From Micromonospora sp. C28SCA-DRY-2 (GTDB lineage Bacteria; Actinomycetota; Actinomycetes; Mycobacteriales; Micromonosporaceae), in NCBI RefSeq assembly GCF_030519475.1, contig NZ_JAUMKD010000001.1, positions 558,001 to 622,000 of the forward strand: 64,000 bases of DNA. The letters are read 5' to 3'. Shown in pieces: positions 27,836 to 37,300 of the stretch (the stretch's first letter is position 1; every line of letters starts with the position of its first letter). The notes below the pieces were generated by a model. That model did no database searches, was not told the origin of the DNA, and was given only the letters and a program-made list of their open reading frames with translations. The translations under genes and the position numbers were made by a program.

Positions 27836-29230
27836 TCAGCGGGCGACGAAGTCGTGCTCGCCGAACGGGCCGACCACGGCCAGCGACATCGGCCGGCTCA
27901 GCAGCTCGGCGGCGAGGGTGTTGACGTCGTCCACGGTGACCGCGTCCACCCGGCTGAGCAGCTCGTCGACCGGCATCAGGTCGCCGTAGAGCAGCTCGCC
28001 CTTGGCCAGCCGGCTCATCCGCGAGCCGGTGTCCTCCAGGCCGAGCACGAACGACCCCTTCGACATGCCCTTGCCCCGGGCCACCTCGGCCTCGGTCAGC
28101 CCCTCGGCGGCCACCCGGGCCAGCTCGGCCCGGGTCAGCTCCAGCACCTCGTCGACCTTGCCCGGCGCGCAGCCGGCGTAGACCGCGAACAGGCCGGTGT
28201 CGGCGTACTGGCTGGCGTAGGAGTAGACCGAGTAGGCCAGGCCGCGGCGCTCCCGGATCTCCTGGAACAGCCGGCTCGACATGCCGCCGCCGAGCACGTT
28301 GTTGAGCACGCCGAGGGCGAACCGCCGCCCGTCGGTGCGGTCGATGCCGGGGCAGCCGAGGATGACGTGCGCCTGCTCGGTCTCCTTCGGCTCGACCAGG
28401 GTGGTGGCGACCTTCGTGCGTACCGCCGGGGTGGCCGGCCGGTGCGGCGCCGGCGACGCCGCTTCGGTGTCCAGCGGGGTGCCGCGCAGCGCCTGGCGGA
28501 CCAGCTTGACCACGGCGGCGTGGTCCAGGTTGCCGGCGGCGGCGATGACGATCTGCGGCGCGACGTAGCGGCGCCGGTAGAAGCCCTGGATCTGCCGCCG
28601 GGTCATCGGGGTGACCGTCTCCTCGGTGCCGGAGATCAACCGGCCGAGCGGGTGGTCACCGTAGACGGCCCGGGCGAACAGGTCGTGCACCTCGTCGCCG
28701 GGCTCGTCGTCGTGCATGGCGATCTCCTCGAGGATCACGCCCCGCTCGGTCTCCACGTCGGCCGGGTCGAGCACCGAGTCGGCGACCAGGTCGCACATCA
28801 CGTCGATGGCCAGCGGCAGGTCCTCGTCGAGCACCCGCGCGTAGTAGCAGGTGTACTCCTTGGTGGTGAAGGCGTTGGTCTCGCCGCCCACCGCCTCGAT
28901 CGCCGAGGAGATCTCCAGCGCGCTGCGCTTGCGGGTGCCCTTGAAGAGCAGGTGCTCCAGGAAGTGCGCGGCACCGGACTGGGGGCCGGTCTCGTCCCGG
29001 GAGCCCACCGCCACCCAGATGCCGAACGACACGCTGCGCATCGCCGGGATCGCCTCGGTGAGCACGCGCAGCCCGCTGGGCAGCACGGTACGCCGTACCG
29101 TGCCGCCCAGCGGGTCGTCGCTCAGGGTCCGGGTCACCGCCCGGGCGGCGCCGCCGGCGCGGGCAGCCCCGGCGGACGCGACCACCCCCCGTCGATCCGG
29201 CGGAAACGGCGCAGCTGCGGCCCGACTCAC
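27836..29230 (-). CDS. M16 family zinc metalloprotease
   Basis: 464 aa, GTG start with GGAG 6 nt upstream. The inverted zinc motif HFLEH (in GAAHFLEHLLFKGT) and the distal ERGVILEEI glutamates show an active M16B peptidase. The second inactive-type domain follows, with the family RRGLAYSVYSY motif. The first ~35 residues are Ala/Arg-rich and do not look like a signal peptide. It follows pnp by 47 bp, the same pnp-pepR order as in M. tuberculosis (Rv2783c-Rv2782c), so probably one operon. Confidence 0.93.
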   Translation of the reverse strand: MSRAAAAPFPPDRRGVVASAGAARAGGAARAVTRTLSDDPLGGTVRRTVLPSGLRVLTEAIPAMRSVSFGIWVAVGSRDETGPQSGAAHFLEHLLFKGTRKRSALEISSAIEAVGGETNAFTTKEYTCYYARVLDEDLPLAIDVMCDLVADSVLDPADVETERGVILEEIAMHDDEPGDEVHDLFARAVYGDHPLGRLISGTEETVTPMTRRQIQGFYRRRYVAPQIVIAAAGNLDHAAVVKLVRQALRGTPLDTEAASPAPHRPATPAVRTKVATTLVEPKETEQAHVILGCPGIDRTDGRRFALGVLNNVLGGGMSSRLFQEIRERRGLAYSVYSYASQYADTGLFAVYAGCAPGKVDEVLELTRAELARVAAEGLTEAEVARGKGMSKGSFVLGLEDTGSRMSRLAKGELLYGDLMPVDELLSRVDAVTVDDVNTLAAELLSRPMSLAVVGPFGEHDFVAR

Positions 29231-29277
29231 GTGGTGCTCCCAGATCGACGAGGGGTGGGTGGTGCTGTTGTCAGGCG

Positions 29278-31641
29278 TCAGCTGTGCCGGGTCCGGCGGC
29301 GCGGACGCTCGCCGCCCTCGCCACCCTCGCCCCGCTCCGGGCCACGGCCGCCCCGCTCGCCACCGCGCTCGCGGTCACCCCGGTCGCGCGGGCCCCGGTC
29401 GCCCCGGTCCCGGCCGGCCGGCCGCTCGCCACCGGCGGCCTCGCCCTCGGCCGGCGCCTCGGCGCCCTCCGGGCGGACCTTGTCCAGGTAGATCTTGCCG
29501 CGCTGGTCGATGTCGGCGATCTCGACCTCGACCTTGTCGCCGACGTTGAGGAAGTCCTCGACCTTCTCGACCCGCTTGCCGTCGCCCACCTTGGAGATGT
29601 GCAGCAGGCCGTCGCGGCCCGGCAGCAGCGAGACGAACGCGCCGAACGCGGCCGTCTTCACCACGGTGCCGAGGAACCGGTCGCCGACCTTGGGCAGCGT
29701 CGGGTTGGCGATCGCGTTGATCCGCTCCACCGCCGCCTGCGCCGACGGGCCGTTGGTGGCGCCGACGTAGATGGTGCCGTCGTCCTCGATCGAGATCTCG
29801 GCGCCGGTCTCGTCCTGGATGGCGTTGATGGTCTGCCCCTTCGGGCCGATCACCATGCCGATCTTGTCGACCGGGATCTTGACGGTGGTGACCCGCGGCG
29901 CGTAGTCCGACATCTCGGCCGGCGCCTCGATCGCCCGCTGCATCACGTCGAGGATGGTCTGCCGGGCCTCGTGGGCCTGCTGGAGCGCGGCGGCCAGCAC
30001 GTCGGACGGGATGCCGTCGAGCTTGGTGTCGAGCTGGAGCGCGGTCACGAAGTCCCGGGTGCCGGCGACCTTGAAGTCCATGTCGCCGAACGCGTCCTCG
30101 GCGCCGAGGATGTCGGTCAGCGTCACGTACTGGGTCTTGCCGTCGACCTCGTCGGAGATCAGACCCATGGCGATGCCGGCGACCGGCGCCTTCAGCGGCA
30201 CACCGGCGCTGAGCAGGCCCAGCGTCGAGGCGCAGACCGAACCCATCGAGGTCGAGCCGTTGGAGCCGAGCGCCTCGGACACCTGCCGGATGGCGTACGG
30301 GAACTCCTCGCGCGAGGGCAGCACCGGGATCAGCGCCCGCTCGGCGAGCGCGCCGTGGCCGATCTCGCGCCGCTTCGGCGAACCGACCCGGCCGGTCTCA
30401 CCGGTCGAGTACGGCGGGAAGTTGTAGTTGTGCATGTAGCGCTTGGACTTCTCCGGGGAGAGGGTGTCCAGCGACTGCTCCATGCGCAGCATGTTCAGCG
30501 TGGTGACGCCCAGGATCTGGGTCTCGCCCCGCTCGAACAGCGCCGAGCCGTGCACCCGCGGCAGCACGCCGACCTCGGCGGTCAGCGGGCGGATGTCCCG
30601 CGGGCCGCGGCCGTCGATGCGGACCTGCTCGCGCAGCACCCGGCTGCGGACCTCGGACTTGGTCAGCGACCGCAGCGCGGCGCTGAGCTCCTTCTCCCGG
30701 CCCTCGAAGCGCGGGCCGAGCTCCTCGGCCACCCGGGCCTTGATCCGGTCCAGGGCCTCCTCGCGGTCGGCCTTGCCGGCGATCTTCAGGGCCTCGGCCA
30801 CGTCGGCACGGGCCAGCTCGGCCACCGCGTCGTACGCGTCGTCCTGGTAGTCCAGGAAGACCGGGAACTCGGCGACCGGCTTGGCGGCCACCTCGGCCAG
30901 CTCGCCCTGCGCCCGGCACAGCTCGCGGATGGCCGGCTTGGCGGCCTCCAGACCGCTGGCCACGACCTCCTCGGTCGGGGCGGGGGCGCCGCCGGCGACC
31001 AGCTTCACGGTGTGCTCGGTGGCCTCGGCCTCGACCATCATGATCGCGACGTCGCCGTCGGGCAGCGCCCGGCCGGCCACCACCATGTCGAAGGTGGCCC
31101 GCTCCAGCTCCTCGTAGGTCGGGAAGGCGACCCACTGGCCGTCGACGTGGGCCATCCGGGTCGCCCCGATCGGGCCGGAGAACGGCAGCCCGGAGAGCTT
31201 GGTCGACATCGAGGCGGCGTTGATCGCCACCACGTCGTACGGGTGCTGCGGGTCGAGGGCGAGGACGGTCTCGACGACCTGGACCTCGTTGCGCAGGCCC
31301 TTGACGAACGACGGGCGCAGCGGCCGGTCGATCAGCCGGCAGGTGAGGATGGCGTCCTCGCTGGGCCGGCCCTCGCGGCGGAAGAACGAGCCGGGGATCC
31401 GGCCCGCGGCGTACATCCGCTCCTCCACGTCCACGGTCAGCGGGAAGAAGTCGAACTGCTCCTTGGGCTGCTTGCCCGCGGTGGTGGCGGAGAGGACCAC
31501 CGTCTCGCCGAGCTGGGCGATGACGGAGCCGGCGGCCTGCCGGGCCAGCCGGCCGGTGGAGAAGGTGACCTCGCGGGTGCCGAAGGACCCGTTGTCGATC
31601 ACGGCGGTGCGGGACTGGGTGCCGAGGTTGCTCTCGGTCAT
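29278..31641 (-). CDS. pnp: Polyribonucleotide nucleotidyltransferase (GPSI)
   Basis: 787 aa from the ATG at 31641 ([18 protein letters not shown]), with AAGGAG 11 nt upstream. Two RNase PH domains flank an all-helical segment, followed by KH ([27 protein letters not shown]) and S1 ([34 protein letters not shown]) domains. The tail from ~735 is rich in Arg/Gly/Asp ([15 protein letters not shown]), a form common in actinobacterial PNPase. It degrades RNA 3'-5' phosphorolytically and can add tails. It lies downstream of rpsO, separated by a hairpin. Confidence 0.97.
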   Translation of the reverse strand: MTESNLGTQSRTAVIDNGSFGTREVTFSTGRLARQAAGSVIAQLGETVVLSATTAGKQPKEQFDFFPLTVDVEERMYAAGRIPGSFFRREGRPSEDAILTCRLIDRPLRPSFVKGLRNEVQVVETVLALDPQHPYDVVAINAASMSTKLSGLPFSGPIGATRMAHVDGQWVAFPTYEELERATFDMVVAGRALPDGDVAIMMVEAEATEHTVKLVAGGAPAPTEEVVASGLEAAKPAIRELCRAQGELAEVAAKPVAEFPVFLDYQDDAYDAVAELARADVAEALKIAGKADREEALDRIKARVAEELGPRFEGREKELSAALRSLTKSEVRSRVLREQVRIDGRGPRDIRPLTAEVGVLPRVHGSALFERGETQILGVTTLNMLRMEQSLDTLSPEKSKRYMHNYNFPPYSTGETGRVGSPKRREIGHGALAERALIPVLPSREEFPYAIRQVSEALGSNGSTSMGSVCASTLGLLSAGVPLKAPVAGIAMGLISDEVDGKTQYVTLTDILGAEDAFGDMDFKVAGTRDFVTALQLDTKLDGIPSDVLAAALQQAHEARQTILDVMQRAIEAPAEMSDYAPRVTTVKIPVDKIGMVIGPKGQTINAIQDETGAEISIEDDGTIYVGATNGPSAQAAVERINAIANPTLPKVGDRFLGTVVKTAAFGAFVSLLPGRDGLLHISKVGDGKRVEKVEDFLNVGDKVEVEIADIDQRGKIYLDKVRPEGAEAPAEGEAAGGERPAGRDRGDRGPRDRGDRERGGERGGRGPERGEGGEGGERPRRRTRHS

Positions 31642-31826
31642 GTGCGGTCGTGCTCCTTCGCATCGGGGGCCCACGACGCGGGGAGCTGCTCAGACGGCCG
31701 GTCTTCGATCGAAGCGCCCGGGCGGCGGCGAGATGCCGGATGCCCGGGGGCCACTACCGGAGACCGGTACGCTGACCGGCTCCCTGTTCGGGTGGTCGCG
31801 CGGCCCTGTTTCTTCTGTGGTGTGGA

Positions 31827-31859
31827 ACGGGGGAGCGGCCGTCGCGGCCACTCCCCCGT
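31827..31859 (-). terminator. Hairpin between rpsO and pnp
   Basis: Inverted repeat of 9 bp plus 5 bp with one mismatch and a 3-nt loop (ACGGGGGAG...CTCCCCCGT). It starts 4 bp after the rpsO stop in the direction of transcription. It may end most rpsO transcripts or serve as a processing site of the kind known in rpsO-pnp operons. The T-run is weak. Confidence 0.65.
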
Positions 31860-31863
31860 CACG

Positions 31864-32133
31864 TCACCGGCGCAGACCGAGCCGCTCGATGAGCGACCGG
31901 TAGCGGTTGATGTCCTTCTTCTGGACGTAGTTGAGCAGCCGACGGCGGCGGCCGACCAGCAGCAGCAGCCCGCGGCGGCTGTGGTGGTCGTGCTTGTGCA
32001 CCTTCAGGTGCTCGGTGAGCTCCGCGATCCGCTTGGTTAGGACCGCGACCTGCACCTCCGGCGAACCGGTGTCGCCCTCGGCGGTCGCGTACTCCGCGCG
32101 GATCTTGGCCTTGGCTTCCTGGTCGAGCGCCAT
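31864..32133 (-). CDS. rpsO: 30S ribosomal protein S15
   Basis: 89 aa, the standard length for uS15. [25 protein letters not shown] and [25 protein letters not shown] are diagnostic. It binds 16S rRNA helices in the platform. The start has AGGGAG 4 nt upstream. It lies upstream of pnp and 263 bp downstream of ribF, so it probably has its own promoter. Confidence 0.98.
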   Translation of the reverse strand: MALDQEAKAKIRAEYATAEGDTGSPEVQVAVLTKRIAELTEHLKVHKHDHHSRRGLLLLVGRRRRLLNYVQKKDINRYRSLIERLGLRR

Positions 32134-32396
32134 GTTCTCCCTGTTTCGTGGGTTGTCGATGGTGTCCGTCGGATCGGTCAGGGGACCGGAAACGGACCGG
32201 TACCTCGCACCCGCGGCGTCGTGCAGGCACGCGAGGCCCCACGTCGGTCAGCCGACGTCCCCGCCAGACTACCAGCCCGCCCGGGCGTCGGCCGGTCAAG
32301 GGCCGCGAAGCGGGGCGTCACAGCCCCCCGGGCCGGCCCGGCGACCGGCCCGTCGGGGCCGCGTACCGGCTCGGGGTCGGGCCCACCGGGCGGTGG

Positions 32397-33326
32397 TCAG
32401 CCGAGCGCCCGGCGGGTCCGCTCGACGTCCTCCTCGATCTGGGCGACCAGCGGCTCGATCGCGTCGAACCGGATCTGTTCCCGCAGGTGCGCCACGAAGT
32501 CCAGGGCCAGCCGCTCGCCGTAGAGGTCGCCGGTGAAGTCCAGCGCGTACGCCTCCACCCGCCGCTCCCGGCCGGAGAAGGTCGGGTTGGTGCCGACCGA
32601 CACGGCGGCGGCCAGCGGCTCGCGCTGCCCGCGGCGCACCAGCCGGGCCGCGTAGACGCCGTCGGCGGGCACCGCCGCGTACCGGTGGCAGAGCAGGTTG
32701 GCGGTGGGGAAGCCCAGCTCGCGGCCGCGCTGGTCGCCGCGGACCACCACCCCCTCCAGCCGGTGCGGGCGGCCCAGCGCGGCGGCCGCCGCGCCGACGT
32801 CGCCCGCGTCGACGCAGGAGCGGATGTAGGTGGAGGAGAAGACGGTGCCCGCCTCGGCGACCAGCGGACCGGCCTCCACCCCGAAGCCGAAGGTGCGGCC
32901 GAGCCGCTCCAGCAGCGCCACGTCGCCGGCGGCCCGGTGCCCGAAGCGGAAGTTGTCGCCCACCACCACCAGGGCCGCGTGCAGGTGCTCCACCAGCACG
33001 TCGTGCACGAACGCCTCGGCCGGCAGCCGGGAGAACTCCGGGGTGAACGGCACCACGCAGAGCACGTCGGCGCCGAGCGCCTCGATCAGCTCCGCCTTGC
33101 GGGCCGGCTCGGTGAGCACCGCCGGGTGCGAGCCGGGGCGGACCACCTCGGCCGGGTGCGGGTCGAAGGTGACCACCACCGACTTCACGCCCAGATCCCG
33201 GGCCCGGGCCACGGCGTGCCCGATGGTCGCCTGGTGCCCCCGGTGCACCCCGTCGAAGACGCCGATGGTGACGACCGACCGCCCCCAGCCACCGGGCGCC
33301 GCGTCGTACCCCCGCCACCGCTGCAT
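32397..33326 (-). CDS. ribF: Bifunctional riboflavin kinase / FAD synthetase
   Basis: 309 aa. The N-terminal nucleotidyltransferase has GVFDGVHRGH and VGDNFRFG, and the C-terminal flavokinase has GFPTANL and GVYAARL with the distal VGTNPTFSG. It converts riboflavin to FMN and then FAD. Position between truB and rpsO is the usual one in actinobacteria. It lies 87 bp after truB. Confidence 0.96.
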   Translation of the reverse strand: MQRWRGYDAAPGGWGRSVVTIGVFDGVHRGHQATIGHAVARARDLGVKSVVVTFDPHPAEVVRPGSHPAVLTEPARKAELIEALGADVLCVVPFTPEFSRLPAEAFVHDVLVEHLHAALVVVGDNFRFGHRAAGDVALLERLGRTFGFGVEAGPLVAEAGTVFSSTYIRSCVDAGDVGAAAAALGRPHRLEGVVVRGDQRGRELGFPTANLLCHRYAAVPADGVYAARLVRRGQREPLAAAVSVGTNPTFSGRERRVEAYALDFTGDLYGERLALDFVAHLREQIRFDAIEPLVAQIEEDVERTRRALG

Positions 33327-33413
33327 GCTGCTCCTCCCCTGCCTGCCCGCGGGCCGCGACCGGCCGCGGGTGGAACCTCCCGCCGGCCCTGCCGGCGGGG
33401 CCGCGCCCGGCCG

Positions 33414-34295
33414 TCAGGCCGGCGCGAGCACGATCTCCGCGCGGGCCCGACCGTCCCGCTCGCTGACGATAGCGATCAACGCCCCGGCCGGGTCGAAGAC
33501 CGCGTAGGGGCCGGCGATCCCGACCGGGTCGAGCGGCCCGCCGTGGGAGAGCACCTTCGCCTCGTCGGCACCGGCGTCCCGGCGCGGGAAGAACCGGTCG
33601 GCCGCCGCGGCCAGCGGCAGGTTGACCACCTCGGGCGCGCGCCGCTCCAGCTCGTCGAGGGTGGCGGCCTCGGCTAGGGTGAAACCGCCCACCGCGGTAC
33701 GCCGCAGCGCGGTCAGGTGGCCGCCGACCCCCAGCGCCAACCCCGCGTCCCGGGCGATGGCCCGGATGTACGTCCCGGACGAGCAGTCCACTGCCACGTC
33801 CACGTCCACCACGTCGCCGTGGCGGCGGACCGCCAGCACGTCGAGCCGGGAGACGGTGACCCGGCGGGCCGGCAGCTCGACGCTCTCGCCCTCGCGCACC
33901 CGCTTGTACGCCCGCCGCCCGTCGATCTTGATGGCGCTCACCGCGCTCGGCACCTGGTCGATCTCGCCGGTCAACCCGGCCAGCGCGGCCCGGATCGCGT
34001 CCTCGGTGACCAGGCCGGCCGGGGTGGTGGCGATCACGTCGCCCTCGGCGTCGTCGGTGACGGTGGCCTGGCCGAGGCGGATCGTGCCGGTGTAGCCCTT
34101 GCCCGCGCCGATCACGTACGTCAGCAGCCGGGTGGCCCGGCCCACCCCGATCACCAGCACCCCGGTGGCCATCGGGTCGAGCGTGCCGCCGTGGCCCACC
34201 CGGCGGGTCCGGGCCAGCCGGCGGATCCGCGCCACCACGTCGTGCGACGTCATGCCGCCCGGCTTGTCGACCACGATCAGACCGTCTGTGCTCAC
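33414..34295 (-). CDS. truB: tRNA pseudouridine(55) synthase
   Basis: 293 aa from the GTG at 34295. The catalytic motif GGTLDPMATGVL gives D40, and SAIKIDGRRAYKRVREG plus CSSGTYIRAIARDAG are TruB hallmarks. A C-terminal PUA-like segment ends the protein. It forms pseudouridine 55 in the tRNA T loop. It starts head to head with the plus-strand operon at 34522 across a 226-bp gap. Confidence 0.96.
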   Translation of the reverse strand: MSTDGLIVVDKPGGMTSHDVVARIRRLARTRRVGHGGTLDPMATGVLVIGVGRATRLLTYVIGAGKGYTGTIRLGQATVTDDAEGDVIATTPAGLVTEDAIRAALAGLTGEIDQVPSAVSAIKIDGRRAYKRVREGESVELPARRVTVSRLDVLAVRRHGDVVDVDVAVDCSSGTYIRAIARDAGLALGVGGHLTALRRTAVGGFTLAEAATLDELERRAPEVVNLPLAAAADRFFPRRDAGADEAKVLSHGGPLDPVGIAGPYAVFDPAGALIAIVSERDGRARAEIVLAPA

Positions 34296-34521
34296 GACAC
34301 CCAAGCCTGCCAGACGGCCGCCTCGGGGCCACGGGCGGTGGACGCCACCGGGATCCGACGTCCGGCCACCGCACGGCTCCGCCGGTCGGCCGATCTTCCC
34401 GGTGGACCGACGGGCGGGGCGGCGGGCGCCGCGCCACGGGTGCGACGATCATGCGCCCCCAGGGCTCCGACCGGCGGCCGACGCCAACCGGAACCGGCCC
34501 ACCACCGCCGACAGGAGCACG

Positions 34522-34824
34522 ATGAGTCCCGACGTGCCGCCCGCACACGAACACCGCCCGCACGTCGACCTGCCGGAGTGGATGCGCACCCCGACGCCGG
34601 CCCGGCGGACCCTCGGCCGCCGCGTCTCCGAACTGGTCGAGCGGGTGCCGGCGATGCGCGCGGCCCGCCGAGCGCTGTGGCGGCGGTGGGACCGCCCGCG
34701 GTGGAGCGAGCGGCACCCGGTGGTGAGCGCGTTCCTGTCGTTCTTCGGCGTGGCCGTGGCGGCGACCGCCCTGGTCACCGGCACGCTCTACCTGTTCCAC
34801 AAGATCATGCGCGGTGAGCTGTGA
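34522..34824 (+). CDS. Small membrane protein with WMRxPxP motif
   Basis: 100 aa, AGGAG 4 nt before the ATG. The cytoplasmic N-terminal part has VDLPEWMRTPTPARRTLGRR and is Arg-rich; one transmembrane helix lies near the C-terminus (~74-93), ending LYLFHKIMRGEL. The PxWMRxPxPxRxLxR motif recurs in the next protein (VPDWMREPQPDRPLTR), whose GTG overlaps this stop by 4 bp. I do not recognise the family. The coupling suggests that the two form a complex. Confidence 0.78.
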   Translation: MSPDVPPAHEHRPHVDLPEWMRTPTPARRTLGRRVSELVERVPAMRAARRALWRRWDRPRWSERHPVVSAFLSFFGVAVAATALVTGTLYLFHKIMRGEL

Positions 34825-35918
34825 CGGAGGACCCGATGAGCACCGACCCACCGCTCGACCGGTCGACGACCGCTGCCCCACCGGCCGTAACCGCGCAGTC
34901 GGTACCGGCCGCGCCTTCTCGCGGTGATGCCGACGGAGGAGTGCGGTTCGCCGAGGCCACACCGATCCGGGTGCCCGACTGGATGCGCGAGCCGCAGCCG
35001 GACCGCCCGCTGACCCGTGCCGAGCGGCTCCGGCTGGGCTGGGCGGAGCACAGCGGGAAGCTGCTCGGCGGGCTCGCCGCCGTGGTGGTGCTGGCGTTCC
35101 TGGCGGTCCTCGGCATCGGCGGGCTCGGCATATACGACCATGCGCGGGACAACGGCCCGCTCCTGCCCGACCGCCGGGGCCTCCCCGGCCAGCCACGGCC
35201 CACCGACGCCGACGGCAACTCGATCAGCCCGTGGGCGGCCACCCCGGCCGAGTCCTTCGCCGCGGGGGCGGACGCCATCGTCGCGCCGCCGGCGAAGGCG
35301 ACCGGCCCGTTCACCGTCAGGCAGGTCACGGACGCCCTCGCCACGGTCCGGCAGGCGCTGGTCGAGGCGCGGATCGACCGGACGATGGTGGAGCTCGGCG
35401 ACCCGACGCCCTTCCTCGGCCTGCTGGCCCCGGACAGCCGGCCGAAGATCCGCGCCGACTTCTCGGCGGGCGGCGCGCTGAACTACGCGACCCGGGTGGA
35501 CCGCGACGCGGAGCCGGGGCTGGACGCCACCGACCGGGTGCGGGCGCGGGGCACTGTCAGCTACCGGGCGACGACCGACCAGGACGGGATCCGGGTGCTG
35601 GAGATCACCACCAGCTTCATCTGGGTCTACCACTTCGACCTCTGGCAGGCGCAGGAGTACCCGCCCGGGGCCGAGCTGGTCACCGTGCGTGACCGGGTGG
35701 TCTGGCACCTGCCGCATCCCGACGACGTGCGTCCCTCGTCCCGTGGGCTCTGGCTGGAGGACGCGGCGAGCACGCTGGTCAACGCCGACTGCGCCGGGAT
35801 CAATCGCGGCTTCCTGGCGCTGACCCCGGAGGAGCCGTTGCGGCGCCGGCCGACCCCGGGGCCGACCGGCGACGTCTACGACCCGAGCTGGCGCCCCGGC
35901 GACGGCGAGGCCTGCTGA
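34821..35918 (+). CDS. Membrane-anchored protein of unknown function with WMRxPxP motif
   Basis: 365 aa, GTG start overlapping the previous stop. Cytoplasmic N-terminus (~1-75) with VPDWMREPQPDRPLTRAERLRLGW; one transmembrane helix (~82-104, LLGGLAAVVVLAFLAVLGIGGLGIY); then an extracytoplasmic domain of ~260 residues. That domain starts with a Pro/Gly stalk. It continues with a helical region (VRQVTDALATVRQALVEARID) and a beta-rich part (FIWVYHFDLW, VVWHLPHPDDVRP). No catalytic motif or lipobox is seen. It is encoded with the small partner upstream and converges on the MATE gene with 9 bp between. Confidence 0.82.
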   Translation: MTEDPMSTDPPLDRSTTAAPPAVTAQSVPAAPSRGDADGGVRFAEATPIRVPDWMREPQPDRPLTRAERLRLGWAEHSGKLLGGLAAVVVLAFLAVLGIGGLGIYDHARDNGPLLPDRRGLPGQPRPTDADGNSISPWAATPAESFAAGADAIVAPPAKATGPFTVRQVTDALATVRQALVEARIDRTMVELGDPTPFLGLLAPDSRPKIRADFSAGGALNYATRVDRDAEPGLDATDRVRARGTVSYRATTDQDGIRVLEITTSFIWVYHFDLWQAQEYPPGAELVTVRDRVVWHLPHPDDVRPSSRGLWLEDAASTLVNADCAGINRGFLALTPEEPLRRRPTPGPTGDVYDPSWRPGDGEAC

Positions 35919-35927
35919 CCCGGCCGT

Positions 35928-37253
35928 TCAGCGCACCGCGCCGACCACCGCCCAGCCACCGGAACGCAGCCGCAGCAGCAGGGCGGCCAGCCGGAGCACG
36001 ATGAACAGGGTCAGCCCGGCCCAGATCCCGCCCAGCCCGAGGTCCAGTCCGTAGGCCAGCCAGATCGCCGGCAGGAACCCGCCGAGCGCCGACACCACTG
36101 TGAGGTTGCGCAGGTAGCGCACGTCCCCGGCGCCGATCAGCACGCCGTCGAGGGCGAAGACCACCCCGGCCAGCGGCTGCATCGCCACGAACCACGGCCA
36201 GGCCACCATGGCCTGCTCGCGGACCTGCGGGTCGGAGCTGAACCAGGCGGGGACCACGCCCGCCCCGGCGGCGATCAGCACCGCGAACACCACCCCGCAG
36301 GCCCCGCCGAGCAGCGCGACCCGGCGGGCCAGCGCGCGGGCGCCGACCGCGTCGCCGGCGCCGAGCGCGGCCCCGACCAGCGACTGGGCGGCGATGGCCA
36401 GCGCGTCGAGCACCAGCGCGGTGAAGAACCACAGTTGCAGGGCGATCTGGTGCGCGCCGACCGCGGCGGCGCCGAACCGGGCGGCGACCGCGGTGGCGGA
36501 CAGGAAGCTGGCCTGGAACGCCACGCCCCGGATCAGCAGGTCGCGGCTGAGCACCAGCTGGTGCCGGATCAGCCGTGGCCGGGGCCGCAGGGCGATCCGC
36601 TCGCCGACCAGCGCGGCGGCGAACAGCCCGCCGGAGATGGTCTGCGCGATCGCGTTGGCCACCGCCGAACCGGTGAGCCCGAGCCCCACCGGGTAGACCA
36701 GCACCGGGCAGAGCAGCGCCGACAGCAGGTTGGGGCCGAGCACGAACCACAGCGGGCGGCGGGTGTCCTGGATGCCGCGCAGCCAGCCGTTGCCGGCCGC
36801 GGCGAGCAGCAGGCCGGGCGCGCCGAGCGCCGCGATCCGCAGCCACTGCGCGGCGGCGTCGGCCACCTCCCCGGCACCCCCGGCGAGGGTACGCGCCAGC
36901 GCACCCCCGCCGAGCTGCATGCCGACCGCGACGAGCAAACCGACGCCGAGCGCCAGCCAGGACGCCTGCACCCCCTCGGCCACCGCCGCGGCCCGGTCGC
37001 CGGCCCCGAACCGCCGCGCCGAGCGCCCCGTGGTGCCGTACGCGACAACGGTGCCCAGCCAGGCGGTGAGGGTCATCACCGTGCCACCGACCGCGAGCGC
37101 GGCCAGCGGCACCCGGCCGAGGTGCCCCACCACGGCGGTGTCGACCAGCACGTAGAGCGGCTCGGCGGCCAGCACGACGAGGGCCGGCAGGGCGAGCGCG
37201 GCGATCCGGCGGGGTGACGCGGACCGCGTCGCGGTGAGGGTGTCCTGGCTCAT
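35928..37253 (-). CDS. dinF: MATE family efflux transporter (DinF type)
   Basis: 441 aa from the ATG at 37253; an in-frame start at 37304 lacks support. Twelve hydrophobic helices in two MATE halves, with EPLYVLVDTAVVGHLGRVPLAALAVG in the first and the matching FQASFLSATAVAARFGAAAVGAHQIALQLWFF in the second. It exports cationic compounds with Na+ or H+. DinF lies next to nrnA in M. tuberculosis (Rv2836c-Rv2837c). Here the two are separated by about 2.9 kb of accessory genes. Confidence 0.92.
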   Translation of the reverse strand: MSQDTLTATRSASPRRIAALALPALVVLAAEPLYVLVDTAVVGHLGRVPLAALAVGGTVMTLTAWLGTVVAYGTTGRSARRFGAGDRAAAVAEGVQASWLALGVGLLVAVGMQLGGGALARTLAGGAGEVADAAAQWLRIAALGAPGLLLAAAGNGWLRGIQDTRRPLWFVLGPNLLSALLCPVLVYPVGLGLTGSAVANAIAQTISGGLFAAALVGERIALRPRPRLIRHQLVLSRDLLIRGVAFQASFLSATAVAARFGAAAVGAHQIALQLWFFTALVLDALAIAAQSLVGAALGAGDAVGARALARRVALLGGACGVVFAVLIAAGAGVVPAWFSSDPQVREQAMVAWPWFVAMQPLAGVVFALDGVLIGAGDVRYLRNLTVVSALGGFLPAIWLAYGLDLGLGGIWAGLTLFIVLRLAALLLRLRSGGWAVVGAVR

Positions 37254-37300
37254 CGCCGCCGATCCTGACACGGCGCGGGTAAGGAGTGCAAGGGTCGCGA

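Noticed and set aside
34296..34521. Possible small gene in the gap between truB and the plus-strand operon
   Set aside because: No ribosome site or coding-like third-position bias distinct from the flanking frames; more likely the divergent promoter region.
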